Origin: Pseudomonadota bacterium
GTDB lineage: Bacteria; Pseudomonadota; Gammaproteobacteria; Steroidobacterales; JBCBZW01
DNA length: 64,000 nucleotides
Reading direction: 5' to 3'
NCBI GenBank assembly: GCA_039193195.1
Contig: JBCCWS010000001.1
Span: 1 to 64,000, forward strand
In this document: positions 50,199-59,901 of the stretch, in pieces
How the letters are laid out: the number at the start of each line of letters is the position of its first letter
How positions within the stretch are numbered: the first letter of the stretch is position 1
Position numbers and translations under genes: made by a program
The notes under the pieces: model-generated
The model's database searches: none
Told to the model about the DNA's origin: nothing
The model's input: only the letters and a program-made list of their open reading frames with translations

Positions 50199-51732
50199 CG
50201 ATGGGCACTCCCTCGTGCTCGGGAACGAGGCGCAGCTCCGCCTCCTTCCTCAGGGGCAATCGATAGTCGATCACCACCCGAAATCCTTGGGTATGCGGGT
50301 TGCGTTGCACCCGCGCGTTGGCGGCCAATTCCGTTGGCGCTTGAAGGCTGAGCGTGATGGCGTCGAGCATCGTCGCTGTCGGCGGGCGTATGAACTCGTA
50401 GTCGACCACCAGTTCTCCCCGATCTGGGCGACCGACTTTGTTACCGCGGGCGCTGCGCACCACCCTGCCGAGCTTCCGCGGCAGCTGGCTGCGGCCCGTG
50501 CCGGGCCAGGTGAGACGGTAGGTGAACTGCGTTTCGCTGCCGGCTTGCAGCGGCGATGCGGGCCGGAAGTAACTCACGATGTTGTCGTTTGTCTCCTCTC
50601 GAGTAGGGATCTCCACCAGCTGCACGGCGCCCGGGCCCCACTCGTTACGTGGGCTGACCCAGGCCGATGGCCGTCGGTGGTAGAGCGCTTCGAGATCTTG
50701 ATAGGCAGCAAACGATCGGTTTCGCTGCATGAGACCGAAGCCCTTGGGGTCCTGGTCGACGAAGGCAGAGAACTGCAACTTGGCGGGATTGCTCAATGGC
50801 CGCCACAGGTGCTCATCGGACCCTGTGTGCACGGCGAGCCCTTCCGAGTCATGTACCTGCAGGCGGTAGTCCGCTCGCGCGGGTGGGTCGATGCTGCCGT
50901 GGAGGTACATAGAGGTGAGCGGTGCAATGCCCACGTGGCGCAGATCCTCGCGAGGGAACAGGGTGGCGGTGACGTCGATGGTCAGTACCACACCCGGGTA
51001 GATTCGAAAGGTGTAAGCGCCCGCCACGCGCGGACTGTCGAGAGTGGCGTGGACGACGATCGCATTAGCGTCGGCCGCGGGGCGCTCGATCCAGAAGGCG
51101 CGGAAGACGGGAAACTCCTCGCCACTGGCTTCGCCTACATCGATGGCAAGCCCCCGCGCGGACAGGCCGTAAGTCTGGTCCGCAGACACGCCGCGAAAGT
51201 AGCTGGCGCCCTGAAAGACCAGGAACTCATCGCGATAGTCTTCTCGGTTCAAAGGGTAGTGCAGGCGGAAGCCGGCGAATTGCCCCGCGCTGCGCAAGGC
51301 TTCGCCCACTGCCTCGCTAGGCGCGTCGAAGGAGTCACGATCGACGCGCACGTCGCGTGCCACGCCGTTCTCCACCACCTTGATGTCGATCAGGTCGCGA
51401 TACAGAAATCCCGGCGCAAAGAGCTCCACGGCGAAACGGGTGGGGCTATCGCCCCAGATAGCTTCGTCGTGGCGGTAGCGGATTTGGCGATAGGCGTCGT
51501 AGTCGAGTTCGGCGAGGGCCCGTGGGGTCTGCGCCGGGGGTACGTACGGGGAATCGGCGAGGACGCGTGCGCGGGCGACGACCGTAGCGCGCGAGAAACG
51601 CTCTACAGAGGTGGTCGGCTCGATCGATGCCTCGGCATCGTCTTGGGCGCTAGCGAGCCCGGCCCACACGGCGAGTGTGGCGATCAGCGCTCCCCGCGTA
51701 GGTGAGCACTTCGGGCGGGGGTTGTGTTCCAT
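50167..51732 (-). CDS. opgG: Glucans biosynthesis protein G
   Basis: OpgG (MdoG) is a periplasmic protein needed for branching and assembly of osmoregulated periplasmic glucans. The 521-aa product has a signal peptide (GALIATLAVWAGLASAQ) and the MdoG fold: ALAELDYDAYRQIRYRHDEA IW, APLTSMYLHGS, PRNEWGPGAVQLVEIPTREE TNDNIVSYF and LQFSAFVDQDPKGFGLMQRN R. Conserved acidic residues around DQDPKGFGL are thought important. ATG 51732 gives the usual start; 51765 is also open. It overlaps opgH by 32 bp. Confidence 0.95.
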   Translation of the reverse strand: MEHNPRPKCSPTRGALIATLAVWAGLASAQDDAEASIEPTTSVERFSRATVVARARVLADSPYVPPAQTPRALAELDYDAYRQIRYRHDEAIWGDSPTRFAVELFAPGFLYRDLIDIKVVENGVARDVRVDRDSFDAPSEAVGEALRSAGQFAGFRLHYPLNREDYRDEFLVFQGASYFRGVSADQTYGLSARGLAIDVGEASGEEFPVFRAFWIERPAADANAIVVHATLDSPRVAGAYTFRIYPGVVLTIDVTATLFPREDLRHVGIAPLTSMYLHGSIDPPARADYRLQVHDSEGLAVHTGSDEHLWRPLSNPAKLQFSAFVDQDPKGFGLMQRNRSFAAYQDLEALYHRRPSAWVSPRNEWGPGAVQLVEIPTREETNDNIVSYFRPASPLQAGSETQFTYRLTWPGTGRSQLPRKLGRVVRSARGNKVGRPDRGELVVDYEFIRPPTATMLDAITLSLQAPTELAANARVQRNPHTQGFRVVIDYRLPLRKEAELRLVPEHEGVPIGETWLYRLSL

Positions 51733-51814
51733 GACGATATCGTCCGCGTCAATGCTGCACGACACAACGTGCAGTTTCGACGACGGTTGACGCAGAAAGA
51801 AACTAAAGGGAGCG

Positions 51815-53701
51815 CTAGCTGTCGCCGCCGAGCGACGTCAGGGCGACGCGTAGGACCACGGCCACCAGATTGTTCACCATGTGCAGCAATATGGCAGCGC
51901 GCAAACCGCCGCTGCGCTTGACGGTCCAGCCCGCCACCAAGCCGAGTCCCAGAAAGAATGGTGCCAGCACGAGTTCGCCGTGGATCAGTGCGAACAGCGA
52001 GGCCTGCAGCAGATTGGCGAAGGCGAACGAGAGATGACGCGCGAAGGCGCTCAGCAGTACGCCTCTGAACAACAGCTCTTCACTGATAGGCGCCACCAGG
52101 CCCATCAGCGCCACAGAGGGCAACAAGCCCAGGGTCTCGATGGTGGCGAAGATCTCCGTTTGCAGCTCACTGAGCTGCGCGATCACCGCGGCCCCTGCGC
52201 CGTGAAGTCCGAAGGTGCCGATCAGTAGCATCGCTAGGACCCGCAGCCCAAGCCAACTTAGCAGCACCACGGTTAGCGTTTGACGCCAATCCCATCGGCT
52301 GCTCAGCAAACGCCGAAGCCCAGCCATGCCGCCGCAGAAGGGCAGCAAGAGTACGGCGGTCAGGGCGTTGGCACTTAGCGATGCGACCGTGAGGTGGGCG
52401 ACGGCGAGATCCCCTGCACTCTCCAACACAGGGGAGTCACCGTCCGGCAGGCCCGGGCTCCAGGCGCTCGGGTGCAACAGATACGCGGCTCCCAGGTTCA
52501 GCACCAGCGCCAGGCTCAGCGCCAACCACGCGTGCTCTAGGCGCCAGGCAAAGGGCGTTGGGCGACGCGGCTTAGCGGCATGTTGGCGCATCAGTCCGCG
52601 ATAGTGAACGGGAGCGATGAGCGTCAGCCAGGGCAACAGGAGCGCGCCCAGGACGACGCCGAGAACCGCTAGGGCTCCCGGCAACTCTCGCCAGGTGATC
52701 GGCACGTCGGGATAGGCGCGGCCGAGCATCAGCCGTAAGCGCAACAGGGGATCGTTCTTCCAGCTGCCCTCGCGCAGGCGGTCGTAGGTGCTGACCGCGG
52801 CAGTGCGATCGTCCCGGTTGAGCGCCACCCGAAAGCGCTCGTAGAGCACGGAAGCGGTGAACTCGGGATACCAATCGGCCTGGGCGTTCGCCGCAGCGTC
52901 GTACTGCTCGTCAGCCAGCGTATCTTGGCCGTAGCGAAGGAGCTGACGTGCGAGGCTGAGCTCGTCGTGTCCTGGCCCGTCATCCTCGTTGAGCGCCGCA
53001 TAGCGGGCGATGGCGAGATCATCGGCCCCGAGTTCGAACAGCAGCGCGATCTCGCCGGCCGGGTCGAGGGTGGGAGCTAGCCGCGGTGCGGTTAGCACCT
53101 TCTCGGCAAGTACGGTTCGGCCGCGGTCGATCAGCCAGCGCACCGCCATCTCCCGCACGGGGGAGAACAGATCGAGGTTCATCGCGGCGTTGGCGTAGTA
53201 GCCAGCTTTGTCTAGATCTTGCTCGGCGTAAGCGTAAGCGAGTAGCTCGTATAAGTTTGCCGCCTGCCGGTTGGTCCAGCCGACCGCCTGGCCGCGCTCC
53301 AGTAGCGCTTCCGCCTCACCGATGAGGGCTTGGCCGTTGAGCTGCTCCAAGCGGTAAAGCACGACTTCAGGATGATCCGGGTAGCGGGTGGAGACGGTGC
53401 TAGCGCAGCGCTCCCGGTCTGCTTCGATGCGCTCGTAGTCGAGCATCTCCAGGTATTGGAATTGTCCGAGGTAGCGGCAGTCGCTAATGGCGCCGGCGAC
53501 GTCGCCGCGCGAATTACTGTCGTCGCTGCCGGCGGCGATGCGGGCTTGTTCGTACAGTGCGTCCAGGGTTCGCTCGAGCCGCTCGAGGGCCGCGTGCTCG
53601 GGGTGGATGGGAGCGCCGTCTGCAGGGCTGAAGATCGCACTCGCTAGCGCGATCGCCACGGTTAGGTACACGGGGAGTACCCTGGCTAGGGAGGCGATCA
53701 C
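51815..53701 (-). CDS. CPBP family intramembrane metalloprotease with TPR-like N-terminal region
   Basis: A 628-aa membrane protein. After a signal/anchor segment (VLPVYLTVAIALASAIF) there is a soluble alpha-helical, TPR-like region of about 300 residues, then two or more transmembrane helices and a C-terminal CPBP (Abi/Rce1-type) domain with motif 1 EELLFRG (Glu541, Glu542), motif 2 FALIHGE and motif 3 HMVNNL. These supply the metal-binding Glu/His residues. The GTG start overlaps the stop of the Sel1 gene (GTGA). The long N-terminal repeat region is unusual for this family. Confidence 0.88.
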   Translation of the reverse strand: MIASLARVLPVYLTVAIALASAIFSPADGAPIHPEHAALERLERTLDALYEQARIAAGSDDSNSRGDVAGAISDCRYLGQFQYLEMLDYERIEADRERCASTVSTRYPDHPEVVLYRLEQLNGQALIGEAEALLERGQAVGWTNRQAANLYELLAYAYAEQDLDKAGYYANAAMNLDLFSPVREMAVRWLIDRGRTVLAEKVLTAPRLAPTLDPAGEIALLFELGADDLAIARYAALNEDDGPGHDELSLARQLLRYGQDTLADEQYDAAANAQADWYPEFTASVLYERFRVALNRDDRTAAVSTYDRLREGSWKNDPLLRLRLMLGRAYPDVPITWRELPGALAVLGVVLGALLLPWLTLIAPVHYRGLMRQHAAKPRRPTPFAWRLEHAWLALSLALVLNLGAAYLLHPSAWSPGLPDGDSPVLESAGDLAVAHLTVASLSANALTAVLLLPFCGGMAGLRRLLSSRWDWRQTLTVVLLSWLGLRVLAMLLIGTFGLHGAGAAVIAQLSELQTEIFATIETLGLLPSVALMGLVAPISEELLFRGVLLSAFARHLSFAFANLLQASLFALIHGELVLAPFFLGLGLVAGWTVKRSGGLRAAILLHMVNNLVAVVLRVALTSLGGDS

Positions 53702-54732
53702 GGCAGGGCCTCCCGGTAGGGTTTGCGCGCCTGATAGTCCGCTAGGCGAGCCCGCATGCCGTCGAGGAGCGAGGGGTCCGCCTCGCCTTCTAGTAAGGCG
53801 ATGGCCTCCTCCTGCGTGGCCACCGCGGCGTCGAAGCGACCGATCTCGGCGTAGGCAGCGGCCAGCGTGTCGACCCACTCCCCGTTGCGCGGGTCCGGGC
53901 TGTCCAACAGGATTTCCATCAGACGTACGGCGCGTGCGCCGTCGCGCCGTTCGGCTTGCGGAGCGGTTGCCAGCACCCAGGCTGTGTTGTTGGTGTAGAC
54001 GCCAGCGGTGCGGAGAAAGAAGCCCGCTTCATCAGTGTGTTCGGGCGCCGCATCGTCCAGCAGCTGCTCGGCCAGGCGCAACTGAGCGCGTGGCTCGCCG
54101 AGGGCGGCGGCTCGTCTTAGCAGTTCGCGCGCGCGCCCGGCATCGTTCGCCTGCGCGGGTTCGCGCTGCGCGAGGTAGGTGGCCAAGGTGAGCATGGATG
54201 CAGCATCGCCCTGACCCACCGCCGCCTCGAGCAGGGCCAGACCTGGGCTCGGGTCCGCGCCGCGCAGGTAGAGCGCCGCCAGGTTTCGCTGGGCGAGTGC
54301 GTGACCGGCTGCCGCGGCCTGGCGCAGGAGCTCCAGGGCCTCGTCCATCTTCTGCTCGCGTAAAGCGTGCACGCCGAGCATTGCCAGGGCGAGGGAGTCC
54401 CCCGCTGCCCTGGCCTCGCCGAGCAGCCCCAGCGCCTTCGGCAAGTCTGCTGCCACATCGCGGCCGAAGTAGTAAGCCATGCCCAGCTGGGTGAGCGCGC
54501 GTGCATCGCCTGCCGCGGCGCGAGCGCGCACTACGCCAAGGTTGTCGGCGTACACCGCCGGTGCGTAGGCCCCTAGCGCAAACGCCGCGAGCGTGCCGCA
54601 CAGCAGGACCATCCTGAATCTGTTGATGAGGTCTTGCGTGCGGCGGCCGGTGCCGCTGAGCTTTCGTGCGGGGCTGGTGAGCGCATCGCTCTTGTGGCGC
54701 AAGGGTGTTCTACGGCGTTTCGGCAACATCAC
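53698..54732 (-). CDS. Sel1-like repeat protein
   Basis: A 344-aa protein with a hydrophobic segment at about residues 41-62 (MVLLCGTLAAFALGAYAPAV) that acts as signal or anchor, then Sel1-like repeats (ALTQLGMAYYFGRDVAADLP KALGLLGEARAAGDSLALAM LG, ALAQRNLAALYLRGADPS). Such repeats scaffold protein interactions in the periplasm. The start used is the first of two codons at 54732/54729; the Met at 54612 would give a plain signal peptide and is possible. Coupled by GTGA overlap to the CPBP protease. Confidence 0.8.
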   Translation of the reverse strand: MMLPKRRRTPLRHKSDALTSPARKLSGTGRRTQDLINRFRMVLLCGTLAAFALGAYAPAVYADNLGVVRARAAAGDARALTQLGMAYYFGRDVAADLPKALGLLGEARAAGDSLALAMLGVHALREQKMDEALELLRQAAAAGHALAQRNLAALYLRGADPSPGLALLEAAVGQGDAASMLTLATYLAQREPAQANDAGRARELLRRAAALGEPRAQLRLAEQLLDDAAPEHTDEAGFFLRTAGVYTNNTAWVLATAPQAERRDGARAVRLMEILLDSPDPRNGEWVDTLAAAYAEIGRFDAAVATQEEAIALLEGEADPSLLDGMRARLADYQARKPYREALP

Positions 54733-55375
54733 TCACTTTCGTGAAGGCTCAGCCCAAAGGGTACGGCGAGGCACTTTCGCTCGCTGGTCCAGACAGCACC
54801 TATCGAAAAAAATAGCAGCGGTCTCGGCAGTGCGCACGTGGTAGCCGTCTACGGCGGATCTCCCGATGGCTCGACTTGCGCGTCACCGAAGTGCCGTTGG
54901 GCGCGTGCCGAGGGGCCGCGGCGAGCGGTGGACGCCACTGCGTTGGGCTGCGCGGCGAGACAGGGAGGCGCGCCCCCAGCACGGGAGCATCAGCGTTGGA
55001 GAGTAGCCGATTGCGTGTCGCCGCGCCTCCAGCGCCTAGATGCGACGGTGAAGCCGAAAAATATGACGCATCACCAAGGAATCTGCAATCGCGAAATCTA
55101 TGTTTGACAATAATTTCTCCGCTGGTGAACACTCCACGAGCGATTTGCACGTTGCAGGTTGCCGGTTCCGGGGATCCGGTGTTGTCGGATAGCCAACCCG
55201 AGGGATCGTCAACCGCTGCTGCTGCTCTGCGGCAAGCGCCACCACGTGTACGTCGCCCAATTGCCCGTTCGTGAGAGCACGACAACCGCCCGTGACCCGT
55301 TCGATGGTCACCGCTCGGGCACCGCACCGCGTCAGGAGCGCGGTCGCATTTCACTAACGCTAGGAGAGATGACCC
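54733..55375. other. Divergent 643-bp intergenic region
   Basis: No confident gene. Open frames on both strands (54800-55354 minus, 54876-55274 plus) lack family-like sequence and overlap each other. An AT-rich patch near 55060-55130 may hold the protease promoter; AGGAGAG lies before the protease ATG. Confidence 0.45.
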
Positions 55376-57592
55376 ATGGGGATCAGAACGGTTGCCGTGT
55401 TGGCATCGCTAGCTGCCACGGCGGCGAGCTATGCAGGGGACGGCACGATCCGCGTACCACAGGGTGCGCAGACTATTGCCGGCCAGTACATCGTCGTGTT
55501 CAGCGATGATGTTGGGTTGGTGCGAGGCGCTGAATCGGATGTGCGAGACTTGGCGACGCGCCTGACCGACCAGTACGGGGGCGACGTTGAGCGTACCTAC
55601 GCGTGGGCCCTGCGCGGCGCCACGGTGCGCGTGGACGAGGCGACGGCGCGCAAGATCGCCGCCGACCCGCGCGTGAAGTACGTGGAGCAGGACGCGCTCT
55701 CGCGCATCGTGGGCGATCAGTCGAACCCCACCTGGGGTATCGATCGGGTAGACGAGCGCTCCCTGCCTCTCGACAACAACTATCACTGGGACTTCACCGG
55801 CAGCGGTGTAGAGGTCTACGTGATCGATACGGGCATTCGCACCAGTCACGTTGATTACGCCGGTCGTGCCGTGTGGGGTGCGGACTGCATCGGTACTGGA
55901 CTGTCGGACAACAACGGTCACGGTACGCACGTCGCGGGCACCGTAGGCTCTGCTACCTGGGGCGTAGCGAAAGACGCCACCCTGGTGGCGGTGAAGGTCT
56001 GCAATGGCGGTGGGAGCTGCCCTAACAGTGCCATTACGTGCGGTATCGACTACGTGACCCAGCGCAAGCTGAACAACCCATCCATCCCGATGGTGGCGAA
56101 CATGAGCCTCGGCGGTGGCTTCTCCCAGTCCGAGAACGATGCGGTCGATGGGTCGGTAAACGCGGGCGTGTTCTACGCTGTCGCAGCCGGCAACGACAAT
56201 GGCTTCAATGCTTGCAACCTCTCACCTGCGTCGGCGCCCAACGCCTACACGGTAGGTTCAACGACGAGTTCGGACGCACGCTCGTCCTTCTCCAACATAG
56301 GCGTCTGCCTGGATATCTTCGCGCCCGGCTCGTCGATCACCTCCACCTGGAACACCTCGAACACGGCCACCAACACGATTAGTGGCACTTCCATGGCAAC
56401 TCCGCACGTCGCCGGTGCCGCCGCCCTGGTGTTCGATCAGAATCCCACCTGGACGCCCTTCCAAGTGCAGGACGAACTTACCGCTCGTGCGACCGTGGGC
56501 GTGGTGTCCAACCCTGGCTCGGGATCGCCCAACCTGCTGCTCTACACCCTCGATGACGGCGGTGGACCACCACCGCCGCCAGCGCCCGAGTGCGCGAGCG
56601 ATGCGCTGAATCTCAATGGCTTCAGCTTCACTGGCGCTGCCGGCCAGAACCAGGCCAACAACTTCAACGTGACCGATGGCGGGGTTCAGATCGACCTGTT
56701 GGGTAACACCTGGGTGCGCACCACGAGCGACTTCACGGTGGGCTCTGGGACGACGCTGGAATTCTACTTCCGCTCGAGCAACCAGGGTGAAATCCACGGC
56801 ATCGGGTTCGATGAGAACGACACGCTCAACGACGACCCACGCTACTTCCAGTTCTGGGGTACGCAGAACTGGACCGGAACGGGCCAGATCGACCTCTCTC
56901 CGACCTACGGCGGCAGCGGTGACTGGCAGTTCTATTCGGTGGATGTAGGGGCCAACTACACAGGCTCAATGAGCCTGGCCTTCGTTAACGACAAGGACTC
57001 CGGCAGCGGGACCAACGAGAGTCAGTTCCGCTGTGTTCGCGTGGTTGACGACAGTCCGCCGGGCGGTGGCTGCAGCGTCGACATCGACTTCGAGTCTGGT
57101 GCCGATGGCTGGTTCAACGACGGCGCGTCCACCTGCTCTACGGGCGCCTATGTTTTGGGCAACCCCACCCAGCAGTCCAACGGCGGGGTCACCACGCAGG
57201 TGGGAGGCTCCAACTCTGGCAGCAACTCGGTCTTCACGGCGACCAACACGAGCCCCGGCAACGCGGATGTCGATGGCGGCAACTGCATCCTCGGATCACC
57301 CGTGTGGTCGGTGAGCGCGGCGTCAACCCTGTCCGTGGCCTGGTTCCACGGTCAGCGGGACGGCAACGACGATAGCGGTGACGGCTTTGCCGTCGAGTAC
57401 TCGCTGAACGGGGGCAGCTCTTGGAGCACGCTCGTCTCTAACGGCGATACGCAGTCGAACGCAGCGTGGGCCACCTCGTCGGCCAGCATACCGGCAGGGT
57501 CAGACGTGGCGTTGCGGGTGCAGTGTACTGATGCGACGGGCGGTGGCGATCTCGTCGAATGCGGCATCGACGATGTGAAGATCTGTAACTAG
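55376..57592 (+). CDS. Secreted subtilisin-family serine protease (proteinase K-like)
   Basis: The 738-aa exported protease has a signal peptide, an I9 propeptide inhibitor (about 35-105: GQYIVVFSDDVGLVRGAESD ... VKYVEQDALSRI), and an S8 catalytic domain with Asp151 in VIDTGI, His182 in NNGHGTHVAGT and Ser339 in GTSMATPHVAG; the oxyanion Asn is in AAGNDNG. After a PPPPPAP linker come two C-terminal modules of about 150 residues each, rich in Gly/Asn/Ser, resembling MAM/laminin-G-like jelly rolls; these may target the enzyme to substrate or the surface. Four Cys in the catalytic domain suggest proteinase K-type disulfides. Strongly expressed extracellular protease is likely. Confidence 0.93.
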   Translation: MGIRTVAVLASLAATAASYAGDGTIRVPQGAQTIAGQYIVVFSDDVGLVRGAESDVRDLATRLTDQYGGDVERTYAWALRGATVRVDEATARKIAADPRVKYVEQDALSRIVGDQSNPTWGIDRVDERSLPLDNNYHWDFTGSGVEVYVIDTGIRTSHVDYAGRAVWGADCIGTGLSDNNGHGTHVAGTVGSATWGVAKDATLVAVKVCNGGGSCPNSAITCGIDYVTQRKLNNPSIPMVANMSLGGGFSQSENDAVDGSVNAGVFYAVAAGNDNGFNACNLSPASAPNAYTVGSTTSSDARSSFSNIGVCLDIFAPGSSITSTWNTSNTATNTISGTSMATPHVAGAAALVFDQNPTWTPFQVQDELTARATVGVVSNPGSGSPNLLLYTLDDGGGPPPPPAPECASDALNLNGFSFTGAAGQNQANNFNVTDGGVQIDLLGNTWVRTTSDFTVGSGTTLEFYFRSSNQGEIHGIGFDENDTLNDDPRYFQFWGTQNWTGTGQIDLSPTYGGSGDWQFYSVDVGANYTGSMSLAFVNDKDSGSGTNESQFRCVRVVDDSPPGGGCSVDIDFESGADGWFNDGASTCSTGAYVLGNPTQQSNGGVTTQVGGSNSGSNSVFTATNTSPGNADVDGGNCILGSPVWSVSAASTLSVAWFHGQRDGNDDSGDGFAVEYSLNGGSSWSTLVSNGDTQSNAAWATSSASIPAGSDVALRVQCTDATGGGDLVECGIDDVKICN

Positions 57593-57609
57593 CTGATTGG
57601 AGGGCAATC

Positions 57610-57642
57610 ACCGTCCCCGCACACTTGCTGTGCGGGGACGGT
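57610..57642 (+). terminator. Hairpin downstream of the protease gene
   Basis: ACCGTCCCCGCACA and TGTGCGGGGACGGT pair perfectly over 14 bp with a 5-base loop, 17 bp after the protease stop. The following bases are not T-rich, so this is a stabilising hairpin or a weak terminator. Confidence 0.6.
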
Positions 57643-57986
57643 TGATCCAGTCCACGCACGAGATCACGCGACTTGCGCGCCATTTCACCTCCCCTTTACG
57701 CGCACTGTGTCACACTTTTCTCAGGGCTCTCCAGCGCAGTCCCGGGCCTGCATGCCTGGCCCCTGATGAAATACACTCCAGTGGCGTGAGAACTATCTCA
57801 CCAAGCTCTAGAAAGTATTAGGTACCGCGAGTTGCTCGCGCTGGCGAGCAGTTCGGAGTCGCAGGTGAACACAAGTACGATCACGAGCGATGAGGCTCTG
57901 CGCAGGTGCTAGTGCGTGGCTTGACGGTAGAGGGCGCTTTCGGTCCCGGTAAAGGCGCGGGTGTGCTTGCTTCCCCGTGGCCTTGG
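57643..57986. other. Gene-free segment ending in a strong terminator; possible small RNA
   Basis: About 345 bp with no credible ORF on either strand. It contains several local hairpins (for example CTGCTCGCC-like pairs near 57838-57860) and leads directly into the strong terminator at 57987-58024. A transcript initiated here would end at that terminator without encoding a protein. No known RNA family was recognised. Confidence 0.4.
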
Positions 57987-58024
57987 AAGGGCGGTTTCCG
58001 CGAGGGGACCGCCCTTTTTTTTTT
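57987..58024 (+). terminator. Rho-independent terminator
   Basis: AAGGGCGGT (57987-57995) and ACCGCCCTT (58008-58016) flank a 12-base loop, followed by a run of about ten T's ending at 58024. Classic intrinsic terminator on the plus strand. Because no gene precedes it except the distant protease (already ended by a hairpin), it suggests an additional transcript from 57643-57986. Confidence 0.9.
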
Positions 58025-58086
58025 GCCCCGTTGACCCATTTCCTTGGCGGCGACGTTGACTTGTCCAGATCGAAGCCAAGGAGCCG

Positions 58087-59886
58087 ATGATGAGAGTCGT
58101 TCATGTGATGATGGCCTTGCTGGTGGTGCTGGCTGGCGTGGTCATTTGGAAGCAAGCACGCCCCCCGGTTGGGGAGGAGGCGCTGTCGCCGGTGCTGACC
58201 CCTGAAACGCCGACGGTGAGCAAGTCGGCGGGCCCTGTGCCCCCGACCTTGCCAACGCCACAGGACGCGTTAGCGCCGATCGCCGCTGAGCTGCACCTGT
58301 CCCGCAATCGCGATGACGCGCGCACGACCCCGGCCTATCGCGCTCTTGCGGAGGCGGCCTCCGCCGCCACTGCCAACGCCTCCCAGTCGAGCATCGTGCA
58401 GATGGCAAATGCCTTGCCGCTCGGGCGTCCAGCGGTGGTGGACCGCGAAGGCTACCCCGAGGCCGAAGACAATCCCGTGCGACGCCCTGCTGAGGATCCT
58501 GTCTCCACCTTCTCCATCGACGTGGATACGGCCAGTTACGCCAACGTGCGCCGACAGCTGAATCAGGGCAGGTTGCCGCGTCACGAGTCCGTGCGGGCTG
58601 AGGAGATCGTCAACTACTTCGACTACGCCTACCCCATGCCCGAGGCAGACGAGCCCTTCGCAGTCTACACAGAGATCGGTCCGAGCCCCTGGCATGCGCA
58701 GCGGCGTCTCTTGCACATTGGTATTCAAGGTGCGGTCCGCAGTGCCGCTGAGCTGCCGCCCGCGAATCTCGTGTTTCTCGTGGACGTCTCGGGCTCCATG
58801 CAGTCGCCGGACAAGCTCGATCTGCTGAAGGCGTCGCTGCGCCTCCTGGTAGGTCAGCTGCGCCCCCAAGACACCGTGTCGATGGTGGTTTACGCCGGTG
58901 CTGCTGGCGTGGTGCTCGAGCCCACGGCGGGCGATCAACGCGCTACGATCCTCGGGGCGTTGAATCAACTTCAGGCGGGAGGCTCCACCAATGGGGGCGA
59001 GGGCATAGAGCTCGCCTACGCCCTCGCCGAGCAGCACCTCGTGGAAGATGGGGTGAACCGCGTAATCCTTGCCACCGACGGTGATTTCAACGTGGGCACG
59101 GTAGACCACGATGCCCTAGAGGAGCTGATCGAGCGCAAGCGCGAAGCAGGTGTTGCCCTCACCGTGCTCGGCTTCGGCCGGGGCAACTACCAGGACGGCC
59201 TGATGCAGCGTCTGGCGCAGAAGGGTAACGGTAATGCGGCCTATGTCGATACGCTCAATGAGGCGCGCAAGGTGCTCGTGGACGAGCTGGCCGCCACCCT
59301 GGAGATCATCGCGCAGGATGTGAAGATCCAGGTAGAGTTCAACCCTGCGGTGGTGGCCGAGTATCGCCTGATAGGCTATGAGAATCGTCAGCTAGCTCGC
59401 GAGGACTTCAACAACGATCGAGTGGATGCCGGCGACATCGGCGCTGGCCACACGGTGACGGCCCTCTACGAGCTGGCCTTGGTGGGCGAAGGCGGGGCGC
59501 AGGTCGACCCGCTGCGCTACGCGGCCCGGAACGAACGTGGTCGCTTTCTCGGTCGCCCCGTCACCGACGAGATCGCTCACCTGCGCCTGCGCTACAAGCG
59601 CCCAGGTGAGGCGAGCAGCGAGCTGATCGAGCGTCCGCTGCTGCACTCCGCTCTGCGTGACCGTCTGGCCGATACGAGCGAGGACTTTCGCTTCAGCGCC
59701 GCCACAGCCGCCTACGCTCAGCTCCTGAGCGGTGCACGCTACACGGGTGAGATGAAGCTCGTCGATGTGCTGACCCTCGCTCGGGAGGCGCGAGGAGCGG
59801 ATCCCTTCGGCTACCGCGGGGAGTTTCTGACCCTCGTTGCCAGTGCAGACGCGCTATCCTCCGTGCAACAGACGACAGGCCGATGA
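58087..59886 (+). CDS. VWA domain protein (YfbK-like, with DUF3520)
   Basis: A 599-aa exported or membrane-anchored protein. N-terminal membrane helix (VHVMMALLVVLAGVVIW), a Pro-rich linker, a vWF_N-type region with TFSIDVDTASYANVRRQLNQ, the VWA domain with MIDAS DVSGSM and later TDGDFNVG, and a C-terminal DUF3520 part (NERGRFLGRPVTDEIAHLRL RYK). This order is that of E. coli YfbK. Probably binds a metal ion and a protein partner. The ECF sigma gene follows 15 bp later, so the three genes likely share control. Start codons ATG 58087 and 58090 are both possible. Confidence 0.93.
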   Translation: MMRVVHVMMALLVVLAGVVIWKQARPPVGEEALSPVLTPETPTVSKSAGPVPPTLPTPQDALAPIAAELHLSRNRDDARTTPAYRALAEAASAATANASQSSIVQMANALPLGRPAVVDREGYPEAEDNPVRRPAEDPVSTFSIDVDTASYANVRRQLNQGRLPRHESVRAEEIVNYFDYAYPMPEADEPFAVYTEIGPSPWHAQRRLLHIGIQGAVRSAAELPPANLVFLVDVSGSMQSPDKLDLLKASLRLLVGQLRPQDTVSMVVYAGAAGVVLEPTAGDQRATILGALNQLQAGGSTNGGEGIELAYALAEQHLVEDGVNRVILATDGDFNVGTVDHDALEELIERKREAGVALTVLGFGRGNYQDGLMQRLAQKGNGNAAYVDTLNEARKVLVDELAATLEIIAQDVKIQVEFNPAVVAEYRLIGYENRQLAREDFNNDRVDAGDIGAGHTVTALYELALVGEGGAQVDPLRYAARNERGRFLGRPVTDEIAHLRLRYKRPGEASSELIERPLLHSALRDRLADTSEDFRFSAATAAYAQLLSGARYTGEMKLVDVLTLAREARGADPFGYRGEFLTLVASADALSSVQQTTGR

Positions 59887-59901
59887 GGTCGACGCAGTTG
59901 C

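Noticed and set aside
54800-55354. Open frames on both strands between the Sel1 gene and the protease
   Set aside because: They overlap each other, use rare starts and show no recognisable motif, so they are likely by-products of GC-rich sequence.
57808-58155. Minus-strand frame of 115 aa overlapping the terminator and the VWA start
   Set aside because: It runs through a strong terminator and the start of a well-supported gene; composition is not protein-like.
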